Assembly: GCA_035340715.1 (NCBI GenBank) | Contig: DAOQTX010000032.1 | Location: 1-30,843, forward strand | Direction of reading: 5' to 3' | DNA from: DAOQTX01 sp035340715 | GTDB taxonomy: Bacteria > Bacteroidota > Bacteroidia > AKYH767-A > OLB10 | Length of the DNA stretch: 30,843 nucleotides | Part shown: positions 12,601-20,759 of the stretch, one piece after another | Numbering within the stretch: the first letter of the stretch is position 1 | Layout: the number at the start of each line of letters is the position of its first letter | The notes under the pieces: generated by a model | What the model was told of the DNA's origin: nothing | Database searches by the model: none | The model's input: the letters and a program-made list of their open reading frames with translations, nothing else | Made by a program: the position numbers and the translations under genes

Positions 12601-14486
12601 ATGATATAAGCGGAATCTTCACTTGAATAATCAACCGGTTTAAATATTGCATTGCCAGCAATATCCTCGATGCAAAAAGAATGCTGACTTTGAGCTACAA
12701 GATGTCTGCAACTTTTTTGCGTAACAATGATCTTTGCTTTGCATTGCGAAAGGATGTAGTTGATTCGATCTTCAGGATTTGATAAATCTACGGGAACATA
12801 AACAGCTCCACATTTGAGTATTGCCAGTAAAGCATAAATCATCTCAGGACTGCGCTCCAACAACAATACCGCTGTATTCCCTTTTTGAAGTCCTAATTGC
12901 TGAAAGCGGGCTGCATATTTTTCTACTTGTTCTAATAAATGCTCATATGTATATGAAAAAGCTCCAAAATGAATAGCAATTTCATTCCTATTCTTAAGCG
13001 CAGTGTTTTCAAACCATTCATATAAAGAAACGTGTCGATCGTAGCTGATTGATGTAGCATTCCATTCATTTGTCATTCGCAACAAATCATCATTGGTATT
13101 TACCTTCAATTGGTCAATGATAGAATCTTCGCGAGTACAAACATCTTCCAGCAAGGATGTAAATTCCTTCAATCTAGTTTCGATAATACTATCATCAAAC
13201 AAACTGGTATTGTAACTGCATTCTAATATGAGATGCTGTTGGTCGCCACTGGCATTTATATAAAACTCAAAATTCTCTGCCACTCTTTTGTTCGATTCCC
13301 ATTGCATGTTCAATCCAAAGAATTCAACATCATCAGTGAGTCCTATATCCACATTAAAACTTATGGGTGTAAGTGGAATTCGGGCAGGATCGCGTTTGAT
13401 CTTTAAATGACTCATCAAAGTTCCTAAAGTAAACAGTTGATGTTCATAGGCATCAAATAACTCCGATTTTCTGTTTTGAACGTAGTCACTAAACTTAATA
13501 CCCGCATCCTGTTTTGAACGTAAGGGCAATAAATTGACACAATGGCCAATGAGCCGTGACAAACCACTACTTGACTGCCCTGCAGATGGCAATGCTATAA
13601 TCACATCGTTTGTTCCAATAAGGCGATGCATATAACACTCGAAAGATGCAATTAGTAAACTCACAAAACTAACTCCCCACTTTCGGGCAGTAGACTTTAA
13701 GTTGGCATACAGCTCATCGCTTACTTTATGATCCACTCGATTAGCTTTGTATGTTCTAATGGCTGGCCTTCTCTTATAAGTTGGAAGGTCTAATAAGGGC
13801 AGTTCATCTTTATATTGCTCGGTCCAAAATTTTTGGTCGGCATGACCTTTCTCAGACGTTTGATGTTTGTTTAAAAAAGAAACATAATCAGAAAAAGGAA
13901 CAGCAGGTTCAGGAATGTGAATAGAAGAATCGCAATAGTGAGAATACCATCGGCTTAAATCTTGCATGAGTATTCCCAACGACCATCCATCACAAACGAT
14001 ATGGTGCGCAGTGATGATTAATGCATGTTCATTTTCTTTGTTGCTTATTACAACAAAGCGAATGAGAGGTCCCTTTTCTAAATTGAAAACTTGTTGAACT
14101 TCGAGCGAACGCTGTTCATCAATATTTTTTTCAAGCTCTTCACTATCAGCAAAAATAATCTTTGCTTCTACATTAATCTCCGGAACAATATTCATGTGCA
14201 TTCCATCGGCAGAAAAAGTTGTCCGCAAAGAATCGTGATGTTGACATACGCTATGAATAGCATTTTTAAGATTATCAACCTGTAAAGTTCCTTTTAAAAA
14301 TAAGGTTACCGATTCATTATAAGCGAGGTTGGCTATATCGCCACCAAAGCGAATATTCGTAAACAACTCTCGTTGTGCTTCGGTACTTTCTAATTGAATA
14401 AAAGAAACCTGTGATTGATTTTGAAATGGGTCAAAATCAACCGGAATAAATTTGTCTAATATGTTCGATGCACTTGAATCACTCAT
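9684..14486 (-). CDS. One-module NRPS: C-A(Asn-type)-degenerate MT-T-TE
   Basis: This 1600-aa non-ribosomal peptide synthetase has these domains. Condensation: about 28-455, active motif HHIVCDG at 161-167. Adenylation: about 490-920, TSGSTGKPKG at 631-640, NEYGPTE at 768-774, TGDIV at 856-860, core A8 at about 877-890. An insertion of about 280 residues (925-1205) before the end of the A domain resembles NRPS methyltransferase inserts but reads LEIGVKERI where GxGxG is expected. A10 NGKLD is at 1246-1250. Carrier: GGHSLL, S1304. Thioesterase: 1350-1600, GLCFGG with C1434 as nucleophile, D1461 and H1587 as likely triad. By alignment to GrsA the specificity residues read D677 L678 T681 K720 I743 G745 E769 V777 G778 K1248, close to the known Asn code DLTKLGEVGK. 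A lone C domain at the front suggests an acyl donor from outside. Confidence 0.93.
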   Translation of the reverse strand: MSDSSASNILDKFIPVDFDPFQNQSQVSFIQLESTEAQRELFTNIRFGGDIANLAYNESVTLFLKGTLQVDNLKNAIHSVCQHHDSLRTTFSADGMHMNIVPEINVEAKIIFADSEELEKNIDEQRSLEVQQVFNLEKGPLIRFVVISNKENEHALIITAHHIVCDGWSLGILMQDLSRWYSHYCDSSIHIPEPAVPFSDYVSFLNKHQTSEKGHADQKFWTEQYKDELPLLDLPTYKRRPAIRTYKANRVDHKVSDELYANLKSTARKWGVSFVSLLIASFECYMHRLIGTNDVIIALPSAGQSSSGLSRLIGHCVNLLPLRSKQDAGIKFSDYVQNRKSELFDAYEHQLFTLGTLMSHLKIKRDPARIPLTPISFNVDIGLTDDVEFFGLNMQWESNKRVAENFEFYINASGDQQHLILECSYNTSLFDDSIIETRLKEFTSLLEDVCTREDSIIDQLKVNTNDDLLRMTNEWNATSISYDRHVSLYEWFENTALKNRNEIAIHFGAFSYTYEHLLEQVEKYAARFQQLGLQKGNTAVLLLERSPEMIYALLAILKCGAVYVPVDLSNPEDRINYILSQCKAKIIVTQKSCRHLVAQSQHSFCIEDIAGNAIFKPVDYSSEDSAYIIYTSGSTGKPKGVEVSNRSVVNYISWCLSYYLNDNIKGHFGLFSSLSFDLTVTSIFCPLLNGKSLTIFRQQAELLNILHDHFSNENPIDCIKLTPAHILVLDNLNISSNKIKTAIVGGEELLPTHIATLRKINPEINIYNEYGPTEATVGCVVKKIDTKDEWISIGKPISNTSCYILNEQLANVPLGASGELYLSGECLAKGYFENKTLSADRFVPDVNIPGAYMYKTGDIVAYLPNGDILYKGRNDEQVKIRGYRIEIGEVQAALQTLTSKDVVVCATEDDLKNQLLLAYIVDPADNTSIRLIEISEIDKSVFINESLTKTRTELLRLMDWLKLKDSSVLEIGVKERILNNTHSEHLIFNAKKDNDYHPIIPDKNFDLICIVFADLFIQNAIDFHQYLNQLINKLNEGGAIVIIGVPGVESINDIGYISFNPEYFYSFVKGHPNIAHVDVLSDLNHPGSRFHAIMYNEPLALSQQFINWSDFKSGEWNSKKMNDYLASDNIQTLGISSIPYHTQNELEQWKQDFEKKSKRFNCRFTLIDAGDAFDVVLYKGNERLHFRNRLQSGKYEYYMQYIQSRSEANSQSNEETELLNQLKKLLPEYMIPSGILSIPEIPLTPNGKLDKQSLPKLQSRKSRTNRFVPPSNQTEELIHNIWIAVLQDEDIGIHDNFFESGGHSLLAIKVISEIEKFSGKKFPATTLFTAPTIAELSAMVDQEEASQNFKMVLPLRSIGNRIPLFCIHMHNGNSHRWSRLLRYLNQDQPLYAIQPRALDPAQKPQSDIVEMATLYISEMKKVQAKGPYRLFGLCFGGMVAFEMAQQLHKQGEKVSFLGFVDNYVPSFHSSESGLKSKLNRFLSMSMDEKIQLAGKVKNVILSRSGLSSSAENKNQSEMEDIRVIHTRALQAYNPQSYNGKIYLFKTEEVYPDVNDEHLGWDAIASKGVEFVKIDGSSTDSVVSEESHIQKLCQSLNQYLD

Positions 14487-14540
14487 GTAGTTAAATTATA
14501 CGAAAAGAAACCGCTAAGGTTTTGAGCTCAACGAATGATT

Positions 14541-14560
14541 CAAAAGTACAAAAACTGTAC
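14541..14560 (-). promoter_or_regulatory. NRPS promoter with overlapping palindrome
   Basis: TACTTTTG on the minus strand (14548-14541) matches TAnnTTTG and gives a leader of about 50 nt. The perfect inverted repeat GTACA-AAAAC-TGTAC (14546-14560) overlaps its upstream edge and could be an operator. The plus-strand yebC promoter is about 45 bp away. Confidence 0.45.
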
Positions 14561-14592
14561 GTTAAGATCATTCTTAAAAATATTATTATTTA

Positions 14593-14600
14593 TACCTTTG
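14593..14600 (+). promoter_or_regulatory. -7 element of the yebC-family gene
   Basis: TACCTTTG is an exact TAnnTTTG match. It puts the transcript start near 14604 and so supports the ATG at 14624 as the true start rather than any codon further upstream. Confidence 0.55.
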
Positions 14601-14623
14601 ACTTCTCTTTTTTAATCAAATTT

Positions 14624-15331
14624 ATGGGTAGAATATTCGAAAAAAGAAAGCATAAAATGTTTGCCCGATACGATAAAATGGCAAAAACATTTACACGTAT
14701 TGGAAAAGAAATTGCCATCGCAGTAAAACAAGCAGGTCCTTTACCCGAAAGTAATCCTCGACTCAGGCTCGCCATACAAAACGCCAAGGCAGCCAATATG
14801 CCTAAAGACAGAGTTGAGTCTGCCATAAAAAGAGCCTCTTCAAAAGAAGAAGGTGATTTTGAAGAAGTGGTTTTCGAAGGTTATGGCCCTTATGGTGTAG
14901 CGGTATTGGTTGAATGTGCAACCAATAACAACACCAGAACGGTTGCTAATATTCGAATGTATTTTAATCGGGCAAATGGCAGCTTAGGAAAATCCGGATC
15001 TGTTGATTATTTATTCGAACGAAAAGGAGTTTTCGAAATCAATCCCAATGGAAAAGATCTTGAAGAGTTGGAATTTATGCTCATCGATTTTGGATGCGAA
15101 GAAATTGGTAGCGATGAAGATAAAACCTTTGTCTATACATCTTTCGAAAATTTTGGAAACATGTTAAAAGGATTGGAGGATCTCCAAATTGAAGTGATCA
15201 GTACAGCTGTTGAACGATATGCAACTACATCCGTTAAGCTAAATACTGAACAAGAAGAAGAAATTGCTGAGCTGATCAATAAGATTGAAGAAGACGATGA
15301 TGTTCAGCACGTTTTTCATAATATGGCATAG
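14624..15331 (+). CDS. YebC/PmpR-family protein
   Basis: This is 235 aa, the family length of about 240. It starts with the conserved MGRIFEKRKHK followed by FTRIGKEIAIAVKQAG, then NPRLRLAIQNAKAANMPKD and IKRASSKE, all hallmark segments. VAVLVECATNNNTRTVANIR and GSLGKSGSVDYLFERKG follow. Members were named as transcription regulators, and several are now tied to translation of proline-rich stretches. The open frame continues 34 codons upstream, but that part is unlike the family and lies over the promoter, so it is excluded. It is divergent from the NRPS gene; no functional link is implied. Confidence 0.93.
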   Translation: MGRIFEKRKHKMFARYDKMAKTFTRIGKEIAIAVKQAGPLPESNPRLRLAIQNAKAANMPKDRVESAIKRASSKEEGDFEEVVFEGYGPYGVAVLVECATNNNTRTVANIRMYFNRANGSLGKSGSVDYLFERKGVFEINPNGKDLEELEFMLIDFGCEEIGSDEDKTFVYTSFENFGNMLKGLEDLQIEVISTAVERYATTSVKLNTEQEEEIAELINKIEEDDDVQHVFHNMA

Positions 15332-15376
15332 TCTTAAGAATAATTCATGGTGGATTGCGTGTGACCAATCATTTCT

Positions 15377-15384
15377 TATATTTG
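15377..15384 (+). promoter_or_regulatory. Promoter of the cytochrome gene
   Basis: TATATTTG matches TAnnTTTG, with TTG (15355-15357) 19 bp upstream as the -33 element. The leader to the ATG at 15411 would be about 23 nt. Confidence 0.55.
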
Positions 15385-15410
15385 GTATATAAATCAAACC
15401 AAAAAATACC

Positions 15411-16025
15411 ATGAAGAAAATTTCACTGACATTAGGAATGGTTGTCTTCGGATTGATGGTTGCATGCCAACAACCTGAAAACAAAGAAGAACCATCCGCT
15501 CAAAATGAACAGAAAGAAAGTTGGCAATTGTTGGGCTATGAATCAAAAGCCGCATACGGAGAACATTTAGTTCTGATTGGAGGATGTGACGATTGTCATT
15601 CACCTAAAGTGATGGGACCTCAAGGCCCTGAAGTAAACAAAGACCTTCGACTATCAGGACATCCTGCTAATGAGCCTGCACCTGATATCAATCGACAAGA
15701 GATAGAGAGTAAGTTTATGGCTGCCTGCAATCCAGGACTTACCGCTTGGGTTGGCCCTTGGGGAGTTTCATTTGCTGCCAACATTACTTCTGATGCAACC
15801 GGTATTGGTAATTGGAGCGAAGAGCAATTTAAAAGAGCTATGCAAGAAGGCAAATTAAAAGGAATGCCTGAAGGTCGTATGCTTTTACCTCCAATGCCTT
15901 GGCCTGCCTTAAGTCATATGACTGATGATGAGATATCATCCATATTTGAGTATCTAAAATCTATTCCTGCAATCAACAACGTTGCTCCTACACCCTTGCC
16001 TCCTCTTGCTGCTATGGCGCAATAA
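15411..16025 (+). CDS. Mono-haem c-type cytochrome lipoprotein
   Basis: This 204-aa protein has a lipoprotein signal (MKKISLTLGMVVFGLMVAC, lipidated C19) and an acidic linker. A c-type haem site CDDCH lies at 59-63, with the distal Met probably in LLPPMPWP. The middle part (GPWGVSFAANITSDATGIG ... WSEEQFKRAM) resembles the cytochrome subunits and standalone cytochromes that accompany dehydrogenases. It should sit in an envelope membrane facing the periplasm and carry electrons; the partner enzyme is not in the window. An intrinsic terminator follows at 16051-16082. Confidence 0.85.
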   Translation: MKKISLTLGMVVFGLMVACQQPENKEEPSAQNEQKESWQLLGYESKAAYGEHLVLIGGCDDCHSPKVMGPQGPEVNKDLRLSGHPANEPAPDINRQEIESKFMAACNPGLTAWVGPWGVSFAANITSDATGIGNWSEEQFKRAMQEGKLKGMPEGRMLLPPMPWPALSHMTDDEISSIFEYLKSIPAINNVAPTPLPPLAAMAQ

Positions 16026-16050
16026 ACTTTAGCAGTTCAAGATAATTAAT

Positions 16051-16082
16051 AAAAAGCCTTGTGAACAATCACAGGGCTTTTT
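16051..16082 (+). terminator. Intrinsic terminator of the cytochrome gene
   Basis: AAAAAGCCTTGTGA (16051-16064), loop ACAA, TCACAGGGCTTTTT (16069-16082). This is a 14-bp stem with one G-T pair ending in T5, 25 bp past the stop codon. Confidence 0.85.
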
Positions 16083-16111
16083 GTATAAATGGGAATCAAT
16101 AAGTATATCAA

Positions 16112-16119
16112 TATCTTTG
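16112..16119 (+). promoter_or_regulatory. -7 element of the PaiB-like gene
   Basis: TATCTTTG, exact TAnnTTTG match, 29 bp before the ATG at 16149. Confidence 0.5.
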
Positions 16120-16148
16120 TTTGTAAATTAAAAACCTACTAAAAGTTT

Positions 16149-16784
16149 ATGTACGATCTACCTTACTACAAAGAAAAAGATGAGAAAGTAATATTCGATT
16201 TCATTGCACGCTATCCGTTTGCTTTTATCAGCGGTTGCGATTCAAATCAAAAGCCTGTGGCAACTCAAATTCCGGTATTTATTGAAGAACAAAATGGTAA
16301 AAGATTTTTAAGAGGTCATATTATGAAAAACACCGATCACCATAAGGCGTTTATTCATAATGAAAATGTTTTGGTCGTATTTACCGGACATCATACTTAT
16401 GTGAGCGGCACCTGGTATAGCAATCCTCATACGCCTTCTACCTGGAATTATATGAGTGTATATGCTTCAGGAAAGATTCGCTTTCTTGATGATGAAGCGT
16501 TAATTCAAGCATTACGACTTACTTCACTACATTTTGAAGCATATAATGAACATTCAACAACTGCTTATGACAATTTGCCAAAAGAACTTACCGAAAAGCT
16601 AATAAAAGCAATTGTAGCATTTGAAATCGAAATCGAAAACCTTGATACGGTATTCAAACTAAGTCAGGATAGAGATATAGAAAGTTACGACAATATAATT
16701 GAGCAATTAAAACACAAAGGAGAAAACGGGCAGGTAATTGCAGCGGAAATGGAGAAAAGGAGAAGCAAGCAATTCTCTAAATAA
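16149..16784 (+). CDS. PaiB-family FMN-binding protein
   Basis: This 211-aa protein shows the PaiB/FMN-binding split-barrel pattern. It begins MYDLPYYKEKD, has FAFISGCDSNQKPVATQIPV and RGHIMKNTDHHKAF (14 of the family's flavin-site residues cluster in such segments), and carries the signature YVSGTWYSN ... STWNYMSV. PaiB was described as a negative regulator of sporulation and protease genes in Bacillus, but the fold is that of an FMN-dependent pyridoxine-oxidase-like protein. The real role here is unknown. It has its own promoter and converges on the LamG/T9SS gene with an 18-bp gap. Confidence 0.88.
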   Translation: MYDLPYYKEKDEKVIFDFIARYPFAFISGCDSNQKPVATQIPVFIEEQNGKRFLRGHIMKNTDHHKAFIHNENVLVVFTGHHTYVSGTWYSNPHTPSTWNYMSVYASGKIRFLDDEALIQALRLTSLHFEAYNEHSTTAYDNLPKELTEKLIKAIVAFEIEIENLDTVFKLSQDRDIESYDNIIEQLKHKGENGQVIAAEMEKRRSKQFSK

Positions 16785-16802
16785 CTTGTTAAATAATTAT
16801 AG

Positions 16803-17762
16803 TTAATCTCTAAGAACCAAAACCTTTTTAATCGTAACATTATCAATAATTAAAGTATACAAACCTTGCTCTAAGTGCGTTACTTCAATATCATTTATTT
16901 CCTTATCAAATAATCCTTTCAGAATAGTTTGTCCTTTATTATTTATCAGCTTATAATTGATATTAAGGTACTTGCCATAGTTATGCACTCGAATAAAACT
17001 CGATGAGGGATTAGGGTAAATTTTAAAATTTTCAACTGCGATGTTTGAAGCTATATCGGTAGTAGGGTTATACAGATTCATCACTTCATTAGGTGTAAGT
17101 TCTCGATTCCAAATCCCGATGTCGTCCAACGATCCTGAAAAGTAATTGGTTGCTCCAGGTAATCCTCTCCCAAAATAAAAAGGCAAATTTGCAGCAATAG
17201 CTCCTGATAAATTGTAAGAGCTGGTTGTTATTAGTGTTCCATTTTTATATAACTTCATCAGTCCGGCATTATAAGTCCCTACATAATGTTCCCATACGTT
17301 CAATGTATTTGGACATGTAGCCCAAGTCCATGAAGACTGTTGAATATTTACTCCAAAATTATTTTGAGAGTTATTTCCTTGCATGATTGAAATAAAGTAG
17401 CCAGCGGTATTTACACCACTCATCATCAAAACTGCAGTGGAAGGAGTGCTTTGCTTTTTCATCCAAACAGAATAACTAAACGAACCTGTTTCAGCAAAAG
17501 TAAAAGAAGGAGCTGCCAATGTTAAAACAGAGCTACTGCCATTATAAACCGATGAGGAATTTGGAGTATTGAATCGATCCGGACCAAATGTCACTCCTGT
17601 ATTAACAGGTGTGTTTCCATTTCCACTTAAGTCGTTAACATTCCCATTATATGAATACCATGCTTGTAATCCTTGCAAAGGAACATATGGAGGGACTTGA
17701 GCAGTTAAATTGTTGATGGAAAAAAATAGAATAATCGATACATATTTAAAAGTCTTGTTCAT
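16803..17762 (-). CDS. Secreted LamG-domain protein with T9SS sorting domain
   Basis: This is 319 aa with the start at 17762, chosen because MNKTFKYVSIILFFSINN begins a normal signal peptide and a -7 element lies just upstream. The open frame runs 12 codons further. Residues about 25-230 form a LamG/concanavalin-like domain (LQAWYSYNGNVNDLSGNGN, FSYSVWMKK, GSLDDIGIWNRELTPNEVMNLY). The last 80 residues are a type A type IX secretion sorting domain (FKIYPNPSSSFIRV ... LEQGLYTLIID), which directs export across the outer membrane and surface attachment. A carbohydrate- or surface-binding role is plausible; no catalytic motif is seen. Confidence 0.9.
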   Translation of the reverse strand: MNKTFKYVSIILFFSINNLTAQVPPYVPLQGLQAWYSYNGNVNDLSGNGNTPVNTGVTFGPDRFNTPNSSSVYNGSSSVLTLAAPSFTFAETGSFSYSVWMKKQSTPSTAVLMMSGVNTAGYFISIMQGNNSQNNFGVNIQQSSWTWATCPNTLNVWEHYVGTYNAGLMKLYKNGTLITTSSYNLSGAIAANLPFYFGRGLPGATNYFSGSLDDIGIWNRELTPNEVMNLYNPTTDIASNIAVENFKIYPNPSSSFIRVHNYGKYLNINYKLINNKGQTILKGLFDKEINDIEVTHLEQGLYTLIIDNVTIKKVLVLRD

Positions 17763-17785
17763 TGGTCTAAAGCTTTTATTAAAAA

Positions 17786-17793
17786 CAAATATA
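17786..17793 (-). promoter_or_regulatory. -7 element of the LamG/T9SS gene
   Basis: TATATTTG on the minus strand, exact TAnnTTTG match, 23 bp before the ATG at 17762. It supports that start. Confidence 0.5.
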
Positions 17794-17841
17794 GCCAATA
17801 ATACTTTTTAATATAGTTTGTTGCGACTATCACTACGTAAT

Positions 17842-17876
17842 AAAAAAGAGAGCCATCACAATGGATAGCTCTCTTT
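17842..17876 (-). terminator. Intrinsic terminator of the FKBP gene
   Basis: On the minus strand AAAGAGAGC (17876-17868) pairs with GCTCTCTTT (17853-17845), with an extra CAT/ATG pairing inside and a T6 run. It lies about 24 bp past the stop of the FKBP gene. Confidence 0.8.
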
Positions 17877-17899
17877 ACAATTTATTTATTTACAGAAAT

Positions 17900-18586
17900 C
17901 TATTTTTCGATTTCTAATAATTCAACTTCAAAAATCAAAGTAGCATTTGGCCCAATTGATCCTCCTGCACCTCTTTCACCATAAGCCAAATTTCCAGGAA
18001 TATATAATTTCCATTTGCTACCTACAGGCATCATTTGTAACGCCTCAGTCCAACCGGCAATCACACCATTTACAGGAAAAGATATAGGCTCACCTCTATC
18101 TACCGAACTGTCGAACACAGTTCCGTCAATTAAAGTACCATGGTAATGTGTTTTAACTTTGTCGGTAGGGCCTGGTTTTTCACCGGTACCCACTTTTAAT
18201 ACCTCATATAGCAAACCACTTTCAGTGCTCTTAACTCCGTCTTTCTTCTTAGTTTCGGCTAAGAACTTATCCCCTTCTGCCTTATTTTTATTGGCCGATT
18301 CACTTTTCTTTGCTTGCATATAGCCTTGAACAATTCCGTTTGCAGCATTTATATCCATTGCCCCACTTCCGGCATAGGTATCACTCATCCCTTTCTTTAC
18401 CAATTCAAAATTTAATTGATCAAATCCACTTTGCTGTAAGTTATTTCCAATACTAATTCCTAGGCTATAACTCACCGAATCATTTTTGTTTTCAAATTTC
18501 ATAGTTTCACTTTGTTTAGAATTTTTTTGTGCCATTACTGTACCACTTAATACTATGGCAGCAGCTATTAACAATACTTTTTTCAT
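17900..18586 (-). CDS. FKBP-type peptidyl-prolyl isomerase (FkpA/Mip-like), exported
   Basis: This is 228 aa with the start at 18586 (MKKVLLIAAAIVL, signal peptide to about MAQ20); the open frame extends 11 codons upstream without family support. Residues about 35-115 form the helical N-terminal dimerisation domain of FkpA/Mip proteins (VSYSLGISIGNNL). Residues 139-228 form an FKBP domain with TDKVKTHYHGTLIDGTVFDSS, VIAGWTEAL and AYGERGAGG, including the binding-pocket aromatics Y148, F158, W179 and Y202. It catalyses cis-trans proline isomerisation of periplasmic proteins and may act as a chaperone. A clear terminator follows; no strong -7 element was found. Confidence 0.93.
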   Translation of the reverse strand: MKKVLLIAAAIVLSGTVMAQKNSKQSETMKFENKNDSVSYSLGISIGNNLQQSGFDQLNFELVKKGMSDTYAGSGAMDINAANGIVQGYMQAKKSESANKNKAEGDKFLAETKKKDGVKSTESGLLYEVLKVGTGEKPGPTDKVKTHYHGTLIDGTVFDSSVDRGEPISFPVNGVIAGWTEALQMMPVGSKWKLYIPGNLAYGERGAGGSIGPNATLIFEVELLEIEK

Positions 18587-18688
18587 AGTCTTTAAAAAAT
18601 TTAGGCCCCTAAGGTACAATTAATCGCTTACACCTGCATGAATCTTCAATGAGCCTGTTCAATACTATATTATTATAAAGCTTGTGCA

Positions 18689-18708
18689 TATTTTCTATGC
18701 AGAAAATA
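18689..18708. promoter_or_regulatory. Palindrome upstream of uvrB, candidate operator
   Basis: TATTTTCT-ATGC-AGAAAATA is a perfect 8-bp inverted repeat 21 bp before the uvrB ATG. TTAATTTG (18713-18720), close to the -7 consensus, follows it. It could bind a damage-response repressor, but no LexA box known to me fits. Confidence 0.35.
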
Positions 18709-18728
18709 GTTATTAATTTGCCAAGCTT

Positions 18729-20759
18729 ATGTCTTTCAATCTTACATCGCAATTTAACCCAACAGGTGATCAACCTCATGCAATTGATCAATTGGTTCAA
18801 GGATTGAATCGTGGGGATTATGCACAAGTTTTACTAGGCGTAACCGGTTCGGGAAAGACATTTACGGTGGCAAATGTTTTGAATCAAGTAAACCGTCCTG
18901 CATTAATTTTAAGCCATAACAAGACGTTGGCTGCACAACTTTATGGTGAATTCAAACTCTTTTTCCCTGATAATGCCGTTGAGTATTTTGTTTCGTATTA
19001 TGACTATTATCAGCCGGAAGCATATTTACCCGTCACTAACACCTATATCGAAAAAGATCTATCGATCAACGATGAAATTGAAAAGCTTCGTTTAAGCGCT
19101 ACTTCTTCCTTGCTTTCAGGAAGAAGAGACATTATAGTAGTTTCCTCCGTTTCTTGTATTTATGGAATTGGTAATCCAGAGGACTTTAATAAAAACATCA
19201 TTCGACTTCAAACCAAACAAAAGGTTAGTCGGAATGCATTTTTGATGCAATTAGTTGCATCCTTATACAGTCGTACTCAAACTGAATTTACGCGAGGAAA
19301 GTTTAGAGTTAAAGGTGATACCGTGGATGTGTTTCTTGCATATGCCGATTTTGCATATCGAATCATTTTCTTTGGCGATGAAATAGAAAGCATTGAATCA
19401 ATCGATCCACTGCATGGAACCTCTTTTGATCAGCATGAGTACGTTTCCATATTTCCGGCCAATATTTTCGTAACCTCACAAGACAGTATGTTGCAGGCTA
19501 TTTGGCAGATTCAAGAAGATATGGTTCGACAGGTGGACTTCTTTAAATCTATAGGAAGAGGATTGGAAGCTAAGCGCCTCGAAGAACGTGTAACCTATGA
19601 TATTGAAATGATGCGAGAATTGGGCTATTGCAGTGGAATAGAAAATTACTCAAGATACTTTGATAAACGAAAAGCAGGAGATCGACCTTTCTGTTTATTG
19701 GATTATTTTCCGGATGATTACATTATGGTGATTGACGAAAGTCATGTTACGATTCCACAAATCAAGGCAATGTTTGGTGGCGATCGTAGCAGAAAACAAA
19801 ATTTAGTTGAGTATGGATTTCGATTACCCTCAGCAATGGACAATCGCCCATTGAAGTTTGAAGAATTTAATACCTTAATCAAACAGGCTTTATATGTAAG
19901 TGCAACTCCAGCCGATTATGAATTGGAACAAGCCGAAGGCGTTGTTGTTGAACAAGTCATACGACCAACCGGTGTTCTCGATCCGGTAATTGAAATTCGA
20001 CCCAGTATAAATCAGATAGATGATTTGTTGGATGAAATTGATCAAACGGTGCAAAATGGGAATCGCGTTTTGGTCACTACATTAACCAAACGTATGGCAG
20101 AAGAGTTGGATAAATATTTGGCTAAGCTCAATATTCGTTCAAGGTACATTCATTCGGATGTTGATACTCTTGATCGTGTGGAAATACTGAGAGATTTGAG
20201 ACTGGGCAACTTTGATGTGCTGGTGGGTATAAACTTGTTGAGAGAAGGACTTGATTTACCTGAGGTATCGTTGGTAGCCATTTTGGATGCAGACAAAGAA
20301 GGATTTCTCCGATCGGCCAGAGCTTTAACACAAACAGCCGGTAGAGCCGCCAGAAACATAAACGGTCGTGTAATCATGTATGCCGATAACATTACTAAGA
20401 GTATGCAACAAACCATAGATGATACGGAGCGCAGAAGAGAAAAACAAATTAAATACAATCAGGATCATAATCTAATTCCTCGTGCGATTGAAAAATCAAC
20501 CCACAGTATTCTACAACAAACTTCCGTTGCTGATCGAAATAAAAACAACAATAAAGCATATGAAGAACAGAGTCAAAAATCTATTGCGGCTGACCCTGTT
20601 TATCGATACATGAATGCAGAACAGTTAAGCGAACAAATTAAGAAAACGAAGCAATCAATGGAAAAATCGGCAAAGGAACTGGACTTTATAGAAGCTGCTC
20701 GCTTGCGTGATGAGTTGTTTTCGTTACAAGAGATTAGGAAAGATCGCTTTGGCGAATAA
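18729..20759 (+). CDS. uvrB: Excinuclease ABC subunit B
   Basis: This 676-aa protein is the full-length damage-verification helicase of nucleotide excision repair, working with UvrA and UvrC. Walker A is GVTGSGKT (37-44). The beta-hairpin region YFVSYYDYYQPEAYLP follows at about 86-101, then the DESH box (MVIDESHVT), YVSATPADYE, the helicase motifs LTKRMAEEL and GINLLREGLDLPEVSLV, and QTAGRAARN. A C-terminal UVR domain for UvrC contact lies at about 628-662 (MEKSAKELDFIEAARLRDE). The last 26 bp overlap the end of the convergent metal-permease gene. Confidence 0.97.
   Translation: MSFNLTSQFNPTGDQPHAIDQLVQGLNRGDYAQVLLGVTGSGKTFTVANVLNQVNRPALILSHNKTLAAQLYGEFKLFFPDNAVEYFVSYYDYYQPEAYLPVTNTYIEKDLSINDEIEKLRLSATSSLLSGRRDIIVVSSVSCIYGIGNPEDFNKNIIRLQTKQKVSRNAFLMQLVASLYSRTQTEFTRGKFRVKGDTVDVFLAYADFAYRIIFFGDEIESIESIDPLHGTSFDQHEYVSIFPANIFVTSQDSMLQAIWQIQEDMVRQVDFFKSIGRGLEAKRLEERVTYDIEMMRELGYCSGIENYSRYFDKRKAGDRPFCLLDYFPDDYIMVIDESHVTIPQIKAMFGGDRSRKQNLVEYGFRLPSAMDNRPLKFEEFNTLIKQALYVSATPADYELEQAEGVVVEQVIRPTGVLDPVIEIRPSINQIDDLLDEIDQTVQNGNRVLVTTLTKRMAEELDKYLAKLNIRSRYIHSDVDTLDRVEILRDLRLGNFDVLVGINLLREGLDLPEVSLVAILDADKEGFLRSARALTQTAGRAARNINGRVIMYADNITKSMQQTIDDTERRREKQIKYNQDHNLIPRAIEKSTHSILQQTSVADRNKNNNKAYEEQSQKSIAADPVYRYMNAEQLSEQIKKTKQSMEKSAKELDFIEAARLRDELFSLQEIRKDRFGE

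Noticed and set aside
14522..14623. N-terminal extension of the YebC-family protein
   Set aside because: The extra 34 codons are unlike the family and overlap the -7 element at 14593-14600; MGRIFEK at 14624 is the family start.
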